DNA of 13,140 nucleotides, taken from assembly GCA_015519985.1 (NCBI GenBank), contig WIAN01000011.1:1-13140 (forward strand), given 5' to 3'. Position 1 is the first letter of the stretch; every line of letters starts with the position of its first letter. This DNA is from Candidatus Woesearchaeota archaeon (lineage in GTDB: Archaea; Nanobdellota; Nanobdellia; Woesearchaeales; WAPJ01). The position numbers were made by a program, and so were the translations under genes. The notes under the pieces are model-generated. The model saw nothing but the letters and a program-made list of their open reading frames with translations, made no database searches and had not been told where the DNA came from. Of the stretch, positions 6,002-11,778 are shown in pieces.

Positions 6002-6289
6002 TTATTCTGCTTTTCTTAATACTATTTCCATTGTTGAAACTCTTACTCTTTTTCCTTCTTTGTTTTCAAATTCTTCACTGTCAATTCTTATATCTACAGG
6101 TTTTACTTTTCCGTCTAAAAATCTTTTTGTAGCTACTTCAACAATGTCTACAGCTCTGCTTATGTATTTTCCTCTTGCTCTTACAAGCAATTCTTCTGCG
6201 TTTTTGCTTGTGAACTGCATTACTACTGCAGTTACATAGTTCATAAATGGTTTGTCTCCTATGTATATTACGTTGTCGTTGTTTTCCAT
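6002..6289 (-). CDS. albA: Alba DNA/RNA-binding chromatin protein
   Basis: Alba is an abundant archaeal dimeric chromatin protein that also binds RNA. The 95-residue sequence follows the family closely. IGDKPFMNYV at 10-19 corresponds to the Sso10b loop with its acetylatable lysine region (K13 here). ARGKYISRAVD at 38-48 is the conserved RNA/DNA-contact segment, and RVRVSTMEIVLRK at 81-93 is the C-terminal beta hairpin. Length is standard. A strong GGTGAT SD at 6293-6298 lies 3 nt before the ATG. The gene lies 75 nt after pth2 on the same strand; TATAAATAG overlapping the pth2 stop codon, or a weaker A/T box near 6330, could provide a separate promoter. T runs behind it end the transcript. 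Confidence 0.97.
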   Translation of the reverse strand: MENNDNVIYIGDKPFMNYVTAVVMQFTSKNAEELLVRARGKYISRAVDIVEVATKRFLDGKVKPVDIRIDSEEFENKEGKRVRVSTMEIVLRKAE

Positions 6290-6364
6290 GTTATCACCGC
6301 TTTTATTTGTTTTATTTATTTTATTTTTTAAAAGAATGTTAGTTTTATTTTTAATACTTTCTAT

Positions 6365-6706
6365 TTATACTAATTTTAAATGCCCTGTGTATTCTTTTAA
6401 ATCTTCTTCTTTTCCAAAAGTTGCTATGCAAGTTATTGTTCCTGAAGGGATTACTGTTCTTCCAGCATCCCTTATTAATGTTGTTTTAAAATTATCATCT
6501 AATTTATTTTTTAAATCTAACAATTCTTTTTCATTTTCAACATACAATAATACTTTTTTTTGTCCTTGATTTATCCATTCTTTAAATTCTTTAGAATCTT
6601 TTATTTTTAAAGTTAAACTTACTGCTGCGTGTGCTGCTTGCACTGCTAATTTTCCTTTTGGAAGTTTTAAATCTTTTCTTACTATAATGTTCATTTGATA
6701 TTCCAT
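6365..6706 (-). CDS. pth2: peptidyl-tRNA hydrolase, Pth2 type
   Basis: Pth2 hydrolyses the ester bond of peptidyl-tRNAs released from stalled ribosomes and recycles the tRNA; it is the archaeal and eukaryotic form. The 113-residue sequence has the family hallmarks. GKLAVQAAHAA at 18-28 includes the conserved K, Q and H, and KVLLYV at 51-56 is the central strand. IRDAGRTVIPSGTITCIA at 78-95 holds the conserved Asp and Thr. Length is normal for the catalytic core without the membrane anchor seen in eukaryotes. ATG 6706 has no SD but a TATA box about 29 nt upstream; an alternative ATG at 6694 would start at MNIIV. The gap to tfe upstream is only 38 nt, yet it holds this TATA box. Confidence 0.96.
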   Translation of the reverse strand: MEYQMNIIVRKDLKLPKGKLAVQAAHAAVSLTLKIKDSKEFKEWINQGQKKVLLYVENEKELLDLKNKLDDNFKTTLIRDAGRTVIPSGTITCIATFGKEEDLKEYTGHLKLV

Positions 6707-6730
6707 AATTATAATAGAAATAGATAAATG

Positions 6731-6738
6731 TTTTAAAA
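6731..6738 (-). promoter_or_regulatory. TATA box of pth2
   Basis: TTTTAAAA within a longer A/T block is centred about 29 nt before ATG 6706, squeezed between the tfe stop codon and pth2. Confidence 0.45.
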
Positions 6739-6744
6739 AAGTTT

Positions 6745-7287
6745 TTATTCTTTTAATGCTGCTATTTTTTCTTTTAAAAATTCTATTGTTCTTGTATTAT
6801 CTTGATTTGATAATATTCTTCCACATTCTGGACATTTAAAATTGTGTTCTGCTGCTTCATCAAAATTTAATCTTACACATCCTGATGGGCATAAATAGAA
6901 GTTTCCTTTATTTTTTTCTTCTTTTTTTAATCTTTCTTCTAAATGTTCTAATCTTTCTTTTTTTAACTTTTCTAATAATGGTTTTATATTTTCTTTTTTA
7001 AATGTCCAGTAACTTATGTACCATCCTTTTTTTCTGTCTTTTTTTCTTTTATAAACTGCCAATCCAAAATTGTGCAATTTGTATAATATTTTTCTTACTT
7101 TTGAAATTTCCCATTCTAATTTTTCTGCTATTATAAATTCTGACAAATTAGATTCTTCTAATAATAAATTTACAACTGGCACTGCTTCTTCTCCTACTAA
7201 AGCAGATACTATTTTTTCTATTTTTTTTTGTGTTAATTTCATTTTAGATATTTTTGTTTCTTGTAATAATGTTTCAGCGGTAAGCAT
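6745..7287 (-). CDS. tfe: transcription initiation factor E, alpha subunit
   Basis: TFE is the archaeal TFIIE-alpha homologue; it helps TBP and TFB open promoters on RNA polymerase. The protein has 180 residues from ATG 7287. An extended winged helix occupies about 20-95, with KLEWEISKVRKILYKLHNFGLA at 56-77 as the recognition part and a basic wing KRKKDRKKGW at 80-89. A charged coiled-coil linker covers about 103-127. A zinc ribbon follows, with C133 and C137 in YLCPSGC and C152 and C155 in KCPEC, enclosing the typical NFDEA motif. The reading frame extends to a GTG at 7299, but that GTG is part of the SD. A TATA box at 7357-7364 gives a leader of roughly 45-50 nt. Length is typical of the family. 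Confidence 0.95.
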   Translation of the reverse strand: MLTAETLLQETKISKMKLTQKKIEKIVSALVGEEAVPVVNLLLEESNLSEFIIAEKLEWEISKVRKILYKLHNFGLAVYKRKKDRKKGWYISYWTFKKENIKPLLEKLKKERLEHLEERLKKEEKNKGNFYLCPSGCVRLNFDEAAEHNFKCPECGRILSNQDNTRTIEFLKEKIAALKE

Positions 7288-7295
7288 CTTTTTTT

Positions 7296-7300
7296 TCACC
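7296..7300 (-). promoter_or_regulatory. Shine-Dalgarno site deciding the tfe start
   Basis: GGTGA on the minus strand is 8 nt before ATG 7287. The in-frame GTG at 7299 lies inside it, so ATG 7287 is the likely start. Confidence 0.7.
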
Positions 7301-7356
7301 TTTTATTATGGTTTTTGTAATTTTAATTTTTTTTATTTATGTTATTGTTTTCATCA

Positions 7357-7364
7357 TTTATAAA
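7357..7364 (-). promoter_or_regulatory. TATA box of tfe
   Basis: TTTATAAA lies about 73 nt before ATG 7287 and predicts a leader of about 45-50 nt carrying the SD. Confidence 0.45.
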
Positions 7365-7369
7365 TCTTT

Positions 7370-7579
7370 CTATTTTTTAATTACTTTTCAGTAACAACAA
7401 CAAAAGTTTTTAATTTAAAATAAAAATACTGTGAGAAAAATACTGTATAAAGCTTAAAAAAGCAAATAAATACATTTAGAAAGATCCATTTAAAAACTTT
7501 TCTAAAATAATGCTGTAATTGTATAAAAAAAGATATTAGTATAGAAAATTGTATAAAGAATGTTTTTTTGTTTAAAAAG
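7370..7579. other. gap without a gene, holding short repeats and a hairpin
   Basis: No convincing open reading frame occurs here. AAAAATACTGT is repeated at 7422-7432 and 7436-7446. AATTGTATAAA is repeated exactly 30 nt apart at 7517-7527 and 7547-7557, and TGTATAAA occurs a third time at 7444-7451. TTTAGAAA (7475-7482) can pair with TTTCTAAA (7499-7506). The TGTATAAA units resemble TATA boxes. A small RNA or a regulatory region is possible, but AT-rich DNA produces such matches readily. Confidence 0.3.
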
Positions 7580-7652
7580 CGCCCCGGGCCAGACTTGAAC
7601 TGGCGACCTTGCGGTTAACAGCCGCACGCTCTACCTACTAAGCTACCGGGGC
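7580..7652 (-). tRNA. tRNA-Asn(GTT)
   Basis: The 73-nt gene folds fully. The acceptor is GCCCCGG (7652-7646) with CCGGGGC (7587-7581), and the discriminator is G at 7580, as expected for Asn. The anticodon arm is TGCGG-CTGTTAA-CCGCA with anticodon GTT at 7619-7617. The T arm is GCCAG-TTCAAGT-CTGGC. CCA is not encoded and there is no intron. No clear TATA box lies at the usual distance, so it may be read from the lipoprotein genes 69 nt upstream. Confidence 0.97.
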
Positions 7653-7721
7653 AAAAAAAATTATTTTAAACAACAATTTTAGAAGGAAAAATTAAAAGAT
7701 TTAAAAATGTTTTGTTTTATA

Positions 7722-8213
7722 TTATTCTTCTTCAGAAGCACAAACACAAGAACCATCTGATTTACAAGAAGCAACATATCCTGGATTACATTTATCTACA
7801 TCAACATAAGAACCCCCATAATCGTTACTAGCACAACTACATGTGCCAGAAGCAGAAACACCACAAGGTTCACAATTACCAGTGCCATAAGTATTACCAC
7901 AACTATCAGTGCAAAATTCACATTTTACAGTGTTGCCTGAAAAATCAGGACCGCAACCACCATAACTACACACATCATCAGAAGGATCATTATCAACACA
8001 ACCTTCAGAAGGATTTCCAGGGTTATTGTTATTATTATTGGTTTCTTTAACAAGCTGCACTTCTGCTTTACCATTATCAATATTAGGTTTTATTTTATAA
8101 TTATCTAAAATTCCTTGTATTGAACTATTCAAAGGATCAGGAGTCGAACATGAAGACAAGAATAATAAAACAAATGATAAAAAAAATATTAAAAATATTG
8201 TTTTTTTACTCAT
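7722..8213 (-). CDS. Cys-rich surface lipoprotein (163 residues)
   Basis: Function unknown. Residues 1-22 form a lipoprotein signal: MSKK, a hydrophobic core, then the lipobox LSSC with C22 as the predicted lipid-anchored residue. The mature part begins with about 35 ordinary residues, then an Asn-run linker near 59-64, then a compact Cys/Gly/Ser-rich domain. That domain holds 14 cysteines (72, 82, 87, 98, 101, 105, 114, 117, 125, 127, 142, 150, 156, 158), an even number compatible with seven disulfides. It should face the outside of the cell. GGTGAT at 8219-8224 is 5 nt before the ATG. It follows its paralogue-like neighbour by 12 nt and so forms an operon with it. The C-rich part could also bind metal; no family is recognised. 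Confidence 0.82.
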   Translation of the reverse strand: MSKKTIFLIFFLSFVLLFLSSCSTPDPLNSSIQGILDNYKIKPNIDNGKAEVQLVKETNNNNNNPGNPSEGCVDNDPSDDVCSYGGCGPDFSGNTVKCEFCTDSCGNTYGTGNCEPCGVSASGTCSCASNDYGGSYVDVDKCNPGYVASCKSDGSCVCASEEE

Positions 8214-8225
8214 AAAATATCACCT

Positions 8226-8612
8226 TCAAATACAATCATTTTTTGACATACATTCATCATTAACAGTAGGAATTTCACTTCCTTCACAGTATTCAACTTC
8301 TTTATTACAAGTTCCACAATAGATTTGTTGAGTATTATCATCGCTTAAACAACAATTATAATTAATAGTTGTTGTTTTTAAAATACAAGTATTGTTATCA
8401 ACAGTATTATTTCTATTATTGTTTATATTATTATTTGTACTGTTTTTTTCTATTGAAACTGTTATATTAATATTATCTTTTCCAGAAACATTAGATTTAA
8501 TGAATAAACTGTCTAAAAAAGATTTTGCTGAATTATTCAAAGCATTATTATCGCAAGAAGATAAAAAGAAAACTAAAAATAATAATGTTAAAAAAAATAT
8601 TTTTTTATTCAT
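8226..8612 (-). CDS. Cys-rich surface lipoprotein (128 residues), first of a tandem pair
   Basis: Function unknown. The signal is MNKK, a hydrophobic stretch and the lipobox LSSC with C20 as lipidation site. After about 35 residues comes an Asn-rich linker (about 57-74), then a domain with eight cysteines (76, 87, 88, 99, 102, 109, 121, 127), compatible with four disulfides. The first mature residues (NNSAKSFLDSLFIKSNV) resemble the same stretch of the downstream protein (NSSIQGILDNYKIKPNI), and the architecture is identical. The two probably arose by duplication followed by strong divergence of the Cys domain. The ATG at 8612 lacks an SD, and a TATA box lies about 27 nt upstream, so this gene heads the operon. 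The Asn-rich linker resembles the flexible, possibly N-glycosylated stalks of surface proteins; that is inference. Confidence 0.8.
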   Translation of the reverse strand: MNKKIFFLTLLFLVFFLSSCDNNALNNSAKSFLDSLFIKSNVSGKDNINITVSIEKNSTNNNINNNRNNTVDNNTCILKTTTINYNCCLSDDNTQQIYCGTCNKEVEYCEGSEIPTVNDECMSKNDCI

Positions 8613-8623
8613 AAAAAAAGTTT

Positions 8624-8636
8624 ATGCTTAAAGCAT
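8624..8636. repeat. 13-nt palindrome in the lipoprotein promoter
   Basis: ATGCTT-A-AAGCAT lies between the TATA box and the predicted transcript start at about 8612. Its position would suit a repressor operator, but chance is possible. Confidence 0.4.
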
Positions 8637-8644
8637 TTAAATAT
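8635..8644 (-). promoter_or_regulatory. TATA box of the lipoprotein operon
   Basis: ATATTTAAAT on the minus strand is centred about 27 nt before ATG 8612 and overlaps the end of the 13-nt palindrome. Confidence 0.55.
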
Positions 8645-8675
8645 TTTTTTGTTTTAAGAGTAATTTTCAAAAAGC

Positions 8676-8683
8676 TTTTAAAA
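8676..8683 (+). promoter_or_regulatory. TATA box of tRNA-Ile and helicase fragment
   Basis: TTTTAAAA is centred about 32 nt before the tRNA-Ile 5' end. With only 17 nt between tRNA and helicase start, it probably drives both. Confidence 0.4.
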
Positions 8684-8711
8684 CAAAACAATTTTCTAAA
8701 ATAAAAAGTTT

Positions 8712-8785
8712 GGGCCCGTAGCTTAGCCTGGTGGAGTGCTCGACTGATAATCGAGTGGTCGGGAGTTCAAATCTCCTCGGGCCCA
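8712..8785 (+). tRNA. tRNA-Ile(GAT)
   Basis: The 74-nt gene folds fully. The acceptor is GGGCCCG (8712-8718) with CGGGCCC (8778-8784), and the discriminator is A at 8785. The anticodon arm is CTCGA-CTGATAA-TCGAG (8739-8755) with anticodon GAT at 8746-8748. The T arm is GGGAG-TTCAAAT-CTCCT (8761-8777). No CCA is encoded and no intron is seen. It lies directly before the helicase fragment, whose reading frame runs open back into the tRNA. Confidence 0.97.
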
Positions 8786-8794
8786 TATATTCTT

Positions 8795-8799
8795 GTGAT
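8795..8799 (+). promoter_or_regulatory. Shine-Dalgarno site behind tRNA-Ile
   Basis: GTGAT lies 3 nt before ATG 8803, in the 17-nt spacer after tRNA-Ile. It argues that the shortened helicase is translated in its own right. Confidence 0.55.
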
Positions 8800-8802
8800 T
8801 TT

Positions 8803-10461
8803 ATGAAAAAAAAAGACAATGAAAAAATTGTTTTAAAAAATAGTTATGATGATATTGTTAATGTTTCTTTAGATACTATAAGTATTGGAAAGCAAGCTTT
8901 AATTTTTGTCTCTACTAAAAGAAGTGCTGAAAAAACAGCTGAAGAAATAGCTTCAAAAATTAGTTTTGAACAAATAAATAATAAAGGAAAATTAAAAGTA
9001 TTGTCTGAAAATATTTTGCATGCTTTAAACAATCCTACAAAACAATGTGAAAGGTTAAGTAAAATAGTATTGAAAGGAATTGCTTTTCATCATTCTGGTT
9101 TGAGTAATAAACAAAAATTTTTGATAGAAGAAGCTTTTAGAAAAGGAGATATAAAAATAATAGTTGCTACTCCTACATTAGCTGTTGGTGTAGATTTGCC
9201 TAGTTTTAGAACTATAATAAAAGATGTAAAAAGATTTTCTGGTTTTGGAATGAATTTTATTCCAGTATTAGAATATTTACAAATGGCAGGTAGAAGTGGA
9301 AGACCAAGCTATGATAATTATGGAGAAAGTATTGTTTTAGTAAAAAATAATAGAGAAGAAATAATTGAAAGATACATATATGGAAGTCCTGAAAGTATAA
9401 CTTCAAAATTAGCAGTAGAACCTGCTTTAAGAAGTCATATTTTAGGTTTAATATCTACAAATATAGAAAATTCTTATAGTGGAATAATAAAATTTTTTGA
9501 AAATACTTTTTATGGCTACCAATATGGTAATAAAGAAAGATTAAAAGATATTATTGATAGAATTTTAAAATTTTTATTAGATGAAGGTTTTATAATAGAG
9601 GAAAATGAAGAAGAAAATAAAAAAGATGCTAAGAATAGTGAGAAAGACAGTGATGAATATAAAAATGAAACTGATGATGATTTTTTTATTACAGCAAAAG
9701 ATATTTATGAAGATGAAAAAATAAAAGTTGAAAAAAAATATTATTCTACAAGAATAGGAGAAAGAATTTCTCAACTATATTTAGATCCATTAACAGCAAG
9801 CATAATAATAAAAGGATTAAAAAAGTTGAATGAAAAAATAAAAAAAGGAGAACAAAACATTATTTCTTTTATTAACCTTTTATCTTACTCTTTAGAATTA
9901 AAACCATTTCCTAATGTAAAAAAAAAAGATTATGAGTTAATAGAAGAATTTTATTTTAAAAACCAAAAATATTTTATTTACAATGAAGAAGATGAAATGT
10001 TCGAATACGATTATGACTTTTTTTTAAAAGGAATAAAACTAACACTAATATTTTTATCTTGGATTGATGAAAAAGACGAAAATTATTTGTTTGAAACTTT
10101 TGACATTACACCAGGAGAATTACAATCAAAAAAAGAAATATTTGATTGGCTTTTATACTCTTCTTATGAAATTTCAAGAATATTAAACTACAATTTTTAC
10201 AACAAATTTTCAAAGTTAAGAATGATGTTAAAATACGGAGTTTCAGAAGAACTTTTAAGTTTAGTAAGTATAAAAGACATAGGAAGAAAAAGAGCAAGAT
10301 TATTATACAATAAAGGAATAAAAAACATTCATGATATAAAAAATGCAGATATAAATGTTTTAAAAAAAATTTTAGGAGAAAAATTAGCAGTAAAAATAAA
10401 AAAAGCATCTACAGAAAAAAAAGAGTTAGAAATAAATTTAGATTTAGAAAAAAAGTTTTAA
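8803..10461 (+). CDS. hel308: Hel308-type DNA helicase, C-terminal part lacking RecA domain 1
   Basis: Hel308 is a Ski2-like 3'-5' helicase acting at stalled replication forks. This 552-residue protein begins in the linker before RecA domain 2. It has ALIFVSTKRSAE at 32-43, HHSGL at 96-100, motif V ATPTLAVGVDLP at 122-133 and motif VI QMAGRSGRP at 160-168. A winged helix interrupted by an acidic low-complexity insert (about 266-310), GERISQLYLDPLTA (319-332) and a ratchet region with ITPGEL (435-440) follow. The C-terminal helix-hairpin-helix contains IKDIGRKRARLLYNKGI (490-506). Missing are about 200 N-terminal residues: Q motif, Walker A and DEAH box. The 99 nt between the lipoprotein start and the tRNA cannot hold them. 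The frame has no internal stops or frameshifts, and ATG 8803 has a GTGAT SD. Alone it could not hydrolyse ATP. It is either half of a split helicase or a preserved fragment. Confidence 0.88.
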   Translation: MKKKDNEKIVLKNSYDDIVNVSLDTISIGKQALIFVSTKRSAEKTAEEIASKISFEQINNKGKLKVLSENILHALNNPTKQCERLSKIVLKGIAFHHSGLSNKQKFLIEEAFRKGDIKIIVATPTLAVGVDLPSFRTIIKDVKRFSGFGMNFIPVLEYLQMAGRSGRPSYDNYGESIVLVKNNREEIIERYIYGSPESITSKLAVEPALRSHILGLISTNIENSYSGIIKFFENTFYGYQYGNKERLKDIIDRILKFLLDEGFIIEENEEENKKDAKNSEKDSDEYKNETDDDFFITAKDIYEDEKIKVEKKYYSTRIGERISQLYLDPLTASIIIKGLKKLNEKIKKGEQNIISFINLLSYSLELKPFPNVKKKDYELIEEFYFKNQKYFIYNEEDEMFEYDYDFFLKGIKLTLIFLSWIDEKDENYLFETFDITPGELQSKKEIFDWLLYSSYEISRILNYNFYNKFSKLRMMLKYGVSEELLSLVSIKDIGRKRARLLYNKGIKNIHDIKNADINVLKKILGEKLAVKIKKASTEKKELEINLDLEKKF

Positions 10462-11150
10462 ATAATATCAGCAAGCATTCCAAGAGTTTTAGCACTTTCA
10501 GCGTCTAAATCTCTCAAACCAGGAATATATTCTTCCATCTTTTGAATTTTTTCCAACAATTCTTTACTTTTAAACCTTGTTTCTTCAATAAAAGAAATTT
10601 CTTTTTCACTAATAGTTTCTTTATCAACAGCTCTTTCTAAAATTTCTTTAACTCTATCTAACTTTTTTATTAAAACTTCAGAATCTTTTTTTAAACTCTC
10701 CAAATAAGATAAAACTTCTAAATATTGTTTTTCATTTTTAATTCCAGCATCAGCATTTTTTAAAAACAATTCTCTTTTATCAGGACTTAACATATTAGCA
10801 ATCAAACTTTTATTTCTTTCTAAAAATTTTTGATCATCCTTAGCTAAAGAAATAACTCTTTTAATAAAAAAAACAAAATCGTTAAGATTTTTAGCTAGTT
10901 TCATTCTAACTTCATCATGTTCTTTAGAAATAACACTCCAATTAATAGTGCTTTTACCTTCAACAATACCAGCAGCAAGATTAGATTCTTTAAAAAGAAT
11001 AGAATGCAATTTGTTAAACAAAGAATCCATTTGATTCAAAAAAGCTTCTAAAACATTAATACTTTGCCTGTCATGAACAACTCTTTCAGCATAATCAATA
11101 AGTTGTTCTTGCAAAGACTTTTCACTCTTACCAGAAATAATCTTAACCAT
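10458..11150 (-). CDS. unknown helical, coiled-coil-like protein
   Basis: I do not recognise this 230-residue protein. It is almost entirely predicted helix by composition: rich in Lys, Glu, Leu and Ile, with few Gly or Pro. Heptad-like leucine spacing is clear at about 140-205. There is no Cys, signal peptide or membrane segment. An aromatic and polar stretch at about 64-77 (EGKSTINWSVISKE) is the only distinctive segment. It starts at ATG 11150 with TTTTTAAA centred about 27 nt upstream and no SD. The stop codon overlaps that of the convergent helicase gene within the tetranucleotide TTAA (10458-10461). It stands downstream of nop10, where many archaea have a PAC2-type proteasome assembly gene, but its sequence does not look like PAC2. 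Function unknown. Confidence 0.8.
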   Translation of the reverse strand: MVKIISGKSEKSLQEQLIDYAERVVHDRQSINVLEAFLNQMDSLFNKLHSILFKESNLAAGIVEGKSTINWSVISKEHDEVRMKLAKNLNDFVFFIKRVISLAKDDQKFLERNKSLIANMLSPDKRELFLKNADAGIKNEKQYLEVLSYLESLKKDSEVLIKKLDRVKEILERAVDKETISEKEISFIEETRFKSKELLEKIQKMEEYIPGLRDLDAESAKTLGMLADII

Positions 11151-11173
11151 AAAAAAACATAAAAATTTTTTAG

Positions 11174-11181
11174 TTTAAAAA
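11174..11181 (-). promoter_or_regulatory. TATA box of the helical unknown gene
   Basis: TTTTTAAA on the minus strand is centred about 27 nt before ATG 11150, immediately after the nop10 stop codon. Confidence 0.5.
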
Positions 11182-11186
11182 GTTTT

Positions 11187-11363
11187 TTATTTTTTAAACT
11201 TTTCATACCATTCTTCTTTTTTATATTTTAATCTATACTTAGAATATTTATCTACAGGAGAATATTTAGGAGGGATTTTAGGAATTGTTTTTTCACCGCA
11301 AGAATGAACTTCTTTTAAAGTATATTCTTTACACTTTTCACAATAAAAAATTTCTGTCTTCAT
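11187..11363 (-). CDS. nop10: H/ACA ribonucleoprotein component Nop10
   Basis: Nop10 binds the Cbf5 pseudouridine synthase in box H/ACA particles that modify rRNA. The 58-residue protein was found by translating the minus strand from ATG 11363. Its order is that of the family: an N-terminal zinc-ribbon-like part with C8 and C11 in YCEKCKEYTLKE, then the conserved middle PPKYSPVDKYSKYR at 31-44, then a basic tail. The second half of the zinc site is altered: only C22 in HSCGEKT remains, with H20 nearby, where archaeal Nop10 usually has CxxC. There is no SD, and a TATA box lies 28 nt upstream. In archaea nop10 commonly follows the aIF2-alpha gene; here one inverted gene lies between them, which supports the assignment. 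Confidence 0.93.
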   Translation of the reverse strand: MKTEIFYCEKCKEYTLKEVHSCGEKTIPKIPPKYSPVDKYSKYRLKYKKEEWYEKFKK

Positions 11364-11386
11364 AAAAACAAAGTAGTAAAAAAAAG

Positions 11387-11417
11387 TATATAAAACTTAT
11401 TGATAAAATTTATAAAA
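11387..11417. promoter_or_regulatory. compact divergent promoter for nop10 and the 112-residue gene
   Basis: Two TATA boxes stand back to back. TTTTATATA on the minus strand (11387-11395) lies 28 nt before the nop10 ATG. TTTATAAAA on the plus strand (11409-11417) lies 27 nt before ATG 11440. Neither gene has an SD, so both transcripts look leaderless and the two TBP sites are close enough to interfere. Confidence 0.6.
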
Positions 11418-11439
11418 AAAAAGAATATAAAAAAATATT

Positions 11440-11778
11440 ATGGAAAAAGCATATTCTTCAAACATAATATCAGATATATTCGATATAATAGGAAAAATAA
11501 ATAGAGAAAGATTAGAAGGAAAATTAGAAAAAAGTGAAGAAGAGATTATAACATTAAGAAATAAACATATTTATCATGTTAAACCTTACTATGAAAATAA
11601 CATCTTATATAAAATAGAAGTTTGGAAAGAAAGTGAAGATCATGCTCATTTTAACCCTTATTTTGTTTTAGAAAGAAAAGATAAAAAGCCAGGAAGCATA
11701 ACTTTTGAAGCAAGAGATATAAAAAAAATAGAAGAATTTTACAAATTATTAGAAGGATTAGAAAGAATAATAAATTAA
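11440..11778 (+). CDS. small unknown protein inserted in the aIF2-alpha/nop10 cluster
   Basis: I do not recognise this 112-residue protein. It has no signal peptide or membrane segment. Helical ends (about 7-38 and 93-111) flank a beta-rich middle (about 44-91) holding HIYHVKPYY, YKIEVWKE and the histidine-bearing EDHAHFNPYFVLER, a pattern compatible with a small alpha/beta fold. HxH at 68-70 could bind metal, but this is a guess. The ATG has a TATA box 27 nt upstream and no SD. It is transcribed against its neighbours, and its stop codon overlaps that of aIF2-alpha within TTAA (11775-11778). Its place inside a cluster usually uninterrupted in archaea points to insertion in this lineage. Well-placed promoter and sensible composition support a real gene. 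Confidence 0.75.
   Translation: MEKAYSSNIISDIFDIIGKINRERLEGKLEKSEEEIITLRNKHIYHVKPYYENNILYKIEVWKESEDHAHFNPYFVLERKDKKPGSITFEARDIKKIEEFYKLLEGLERIIN

Noticed and set aside
7422..7557. CRISPR-like array in the gap before tRNA-Asn
   Set aside because: The repeats are 11 nt, occur only twice each and lack regular spacers; no cas gene is near.
3070..8787. CGGGCCCATA at the 3' ends of both tRNA-Val and tRNA-Ile as attachment-site repeats of an integrated element
   Set aside because: It is the shared acceptor arm of two functional tRNAs. The DNA between them holds core genes and no integrase.
8731..8802. Helicase frame extending upstream to an ATG inside tRNA-Ile
   Set aside because: The extension is tRNA sequence read in frame; ATG 8803 has an SD and starts in the expected linker.
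8803..10461. Helicase fragment as a simple decaying pseudogene
   Set aside because: 552 codons without stop or frameshift, conserved motifs V and VI and an intact C-terminal domain argue that it is maintained, although RecA1 is missing.
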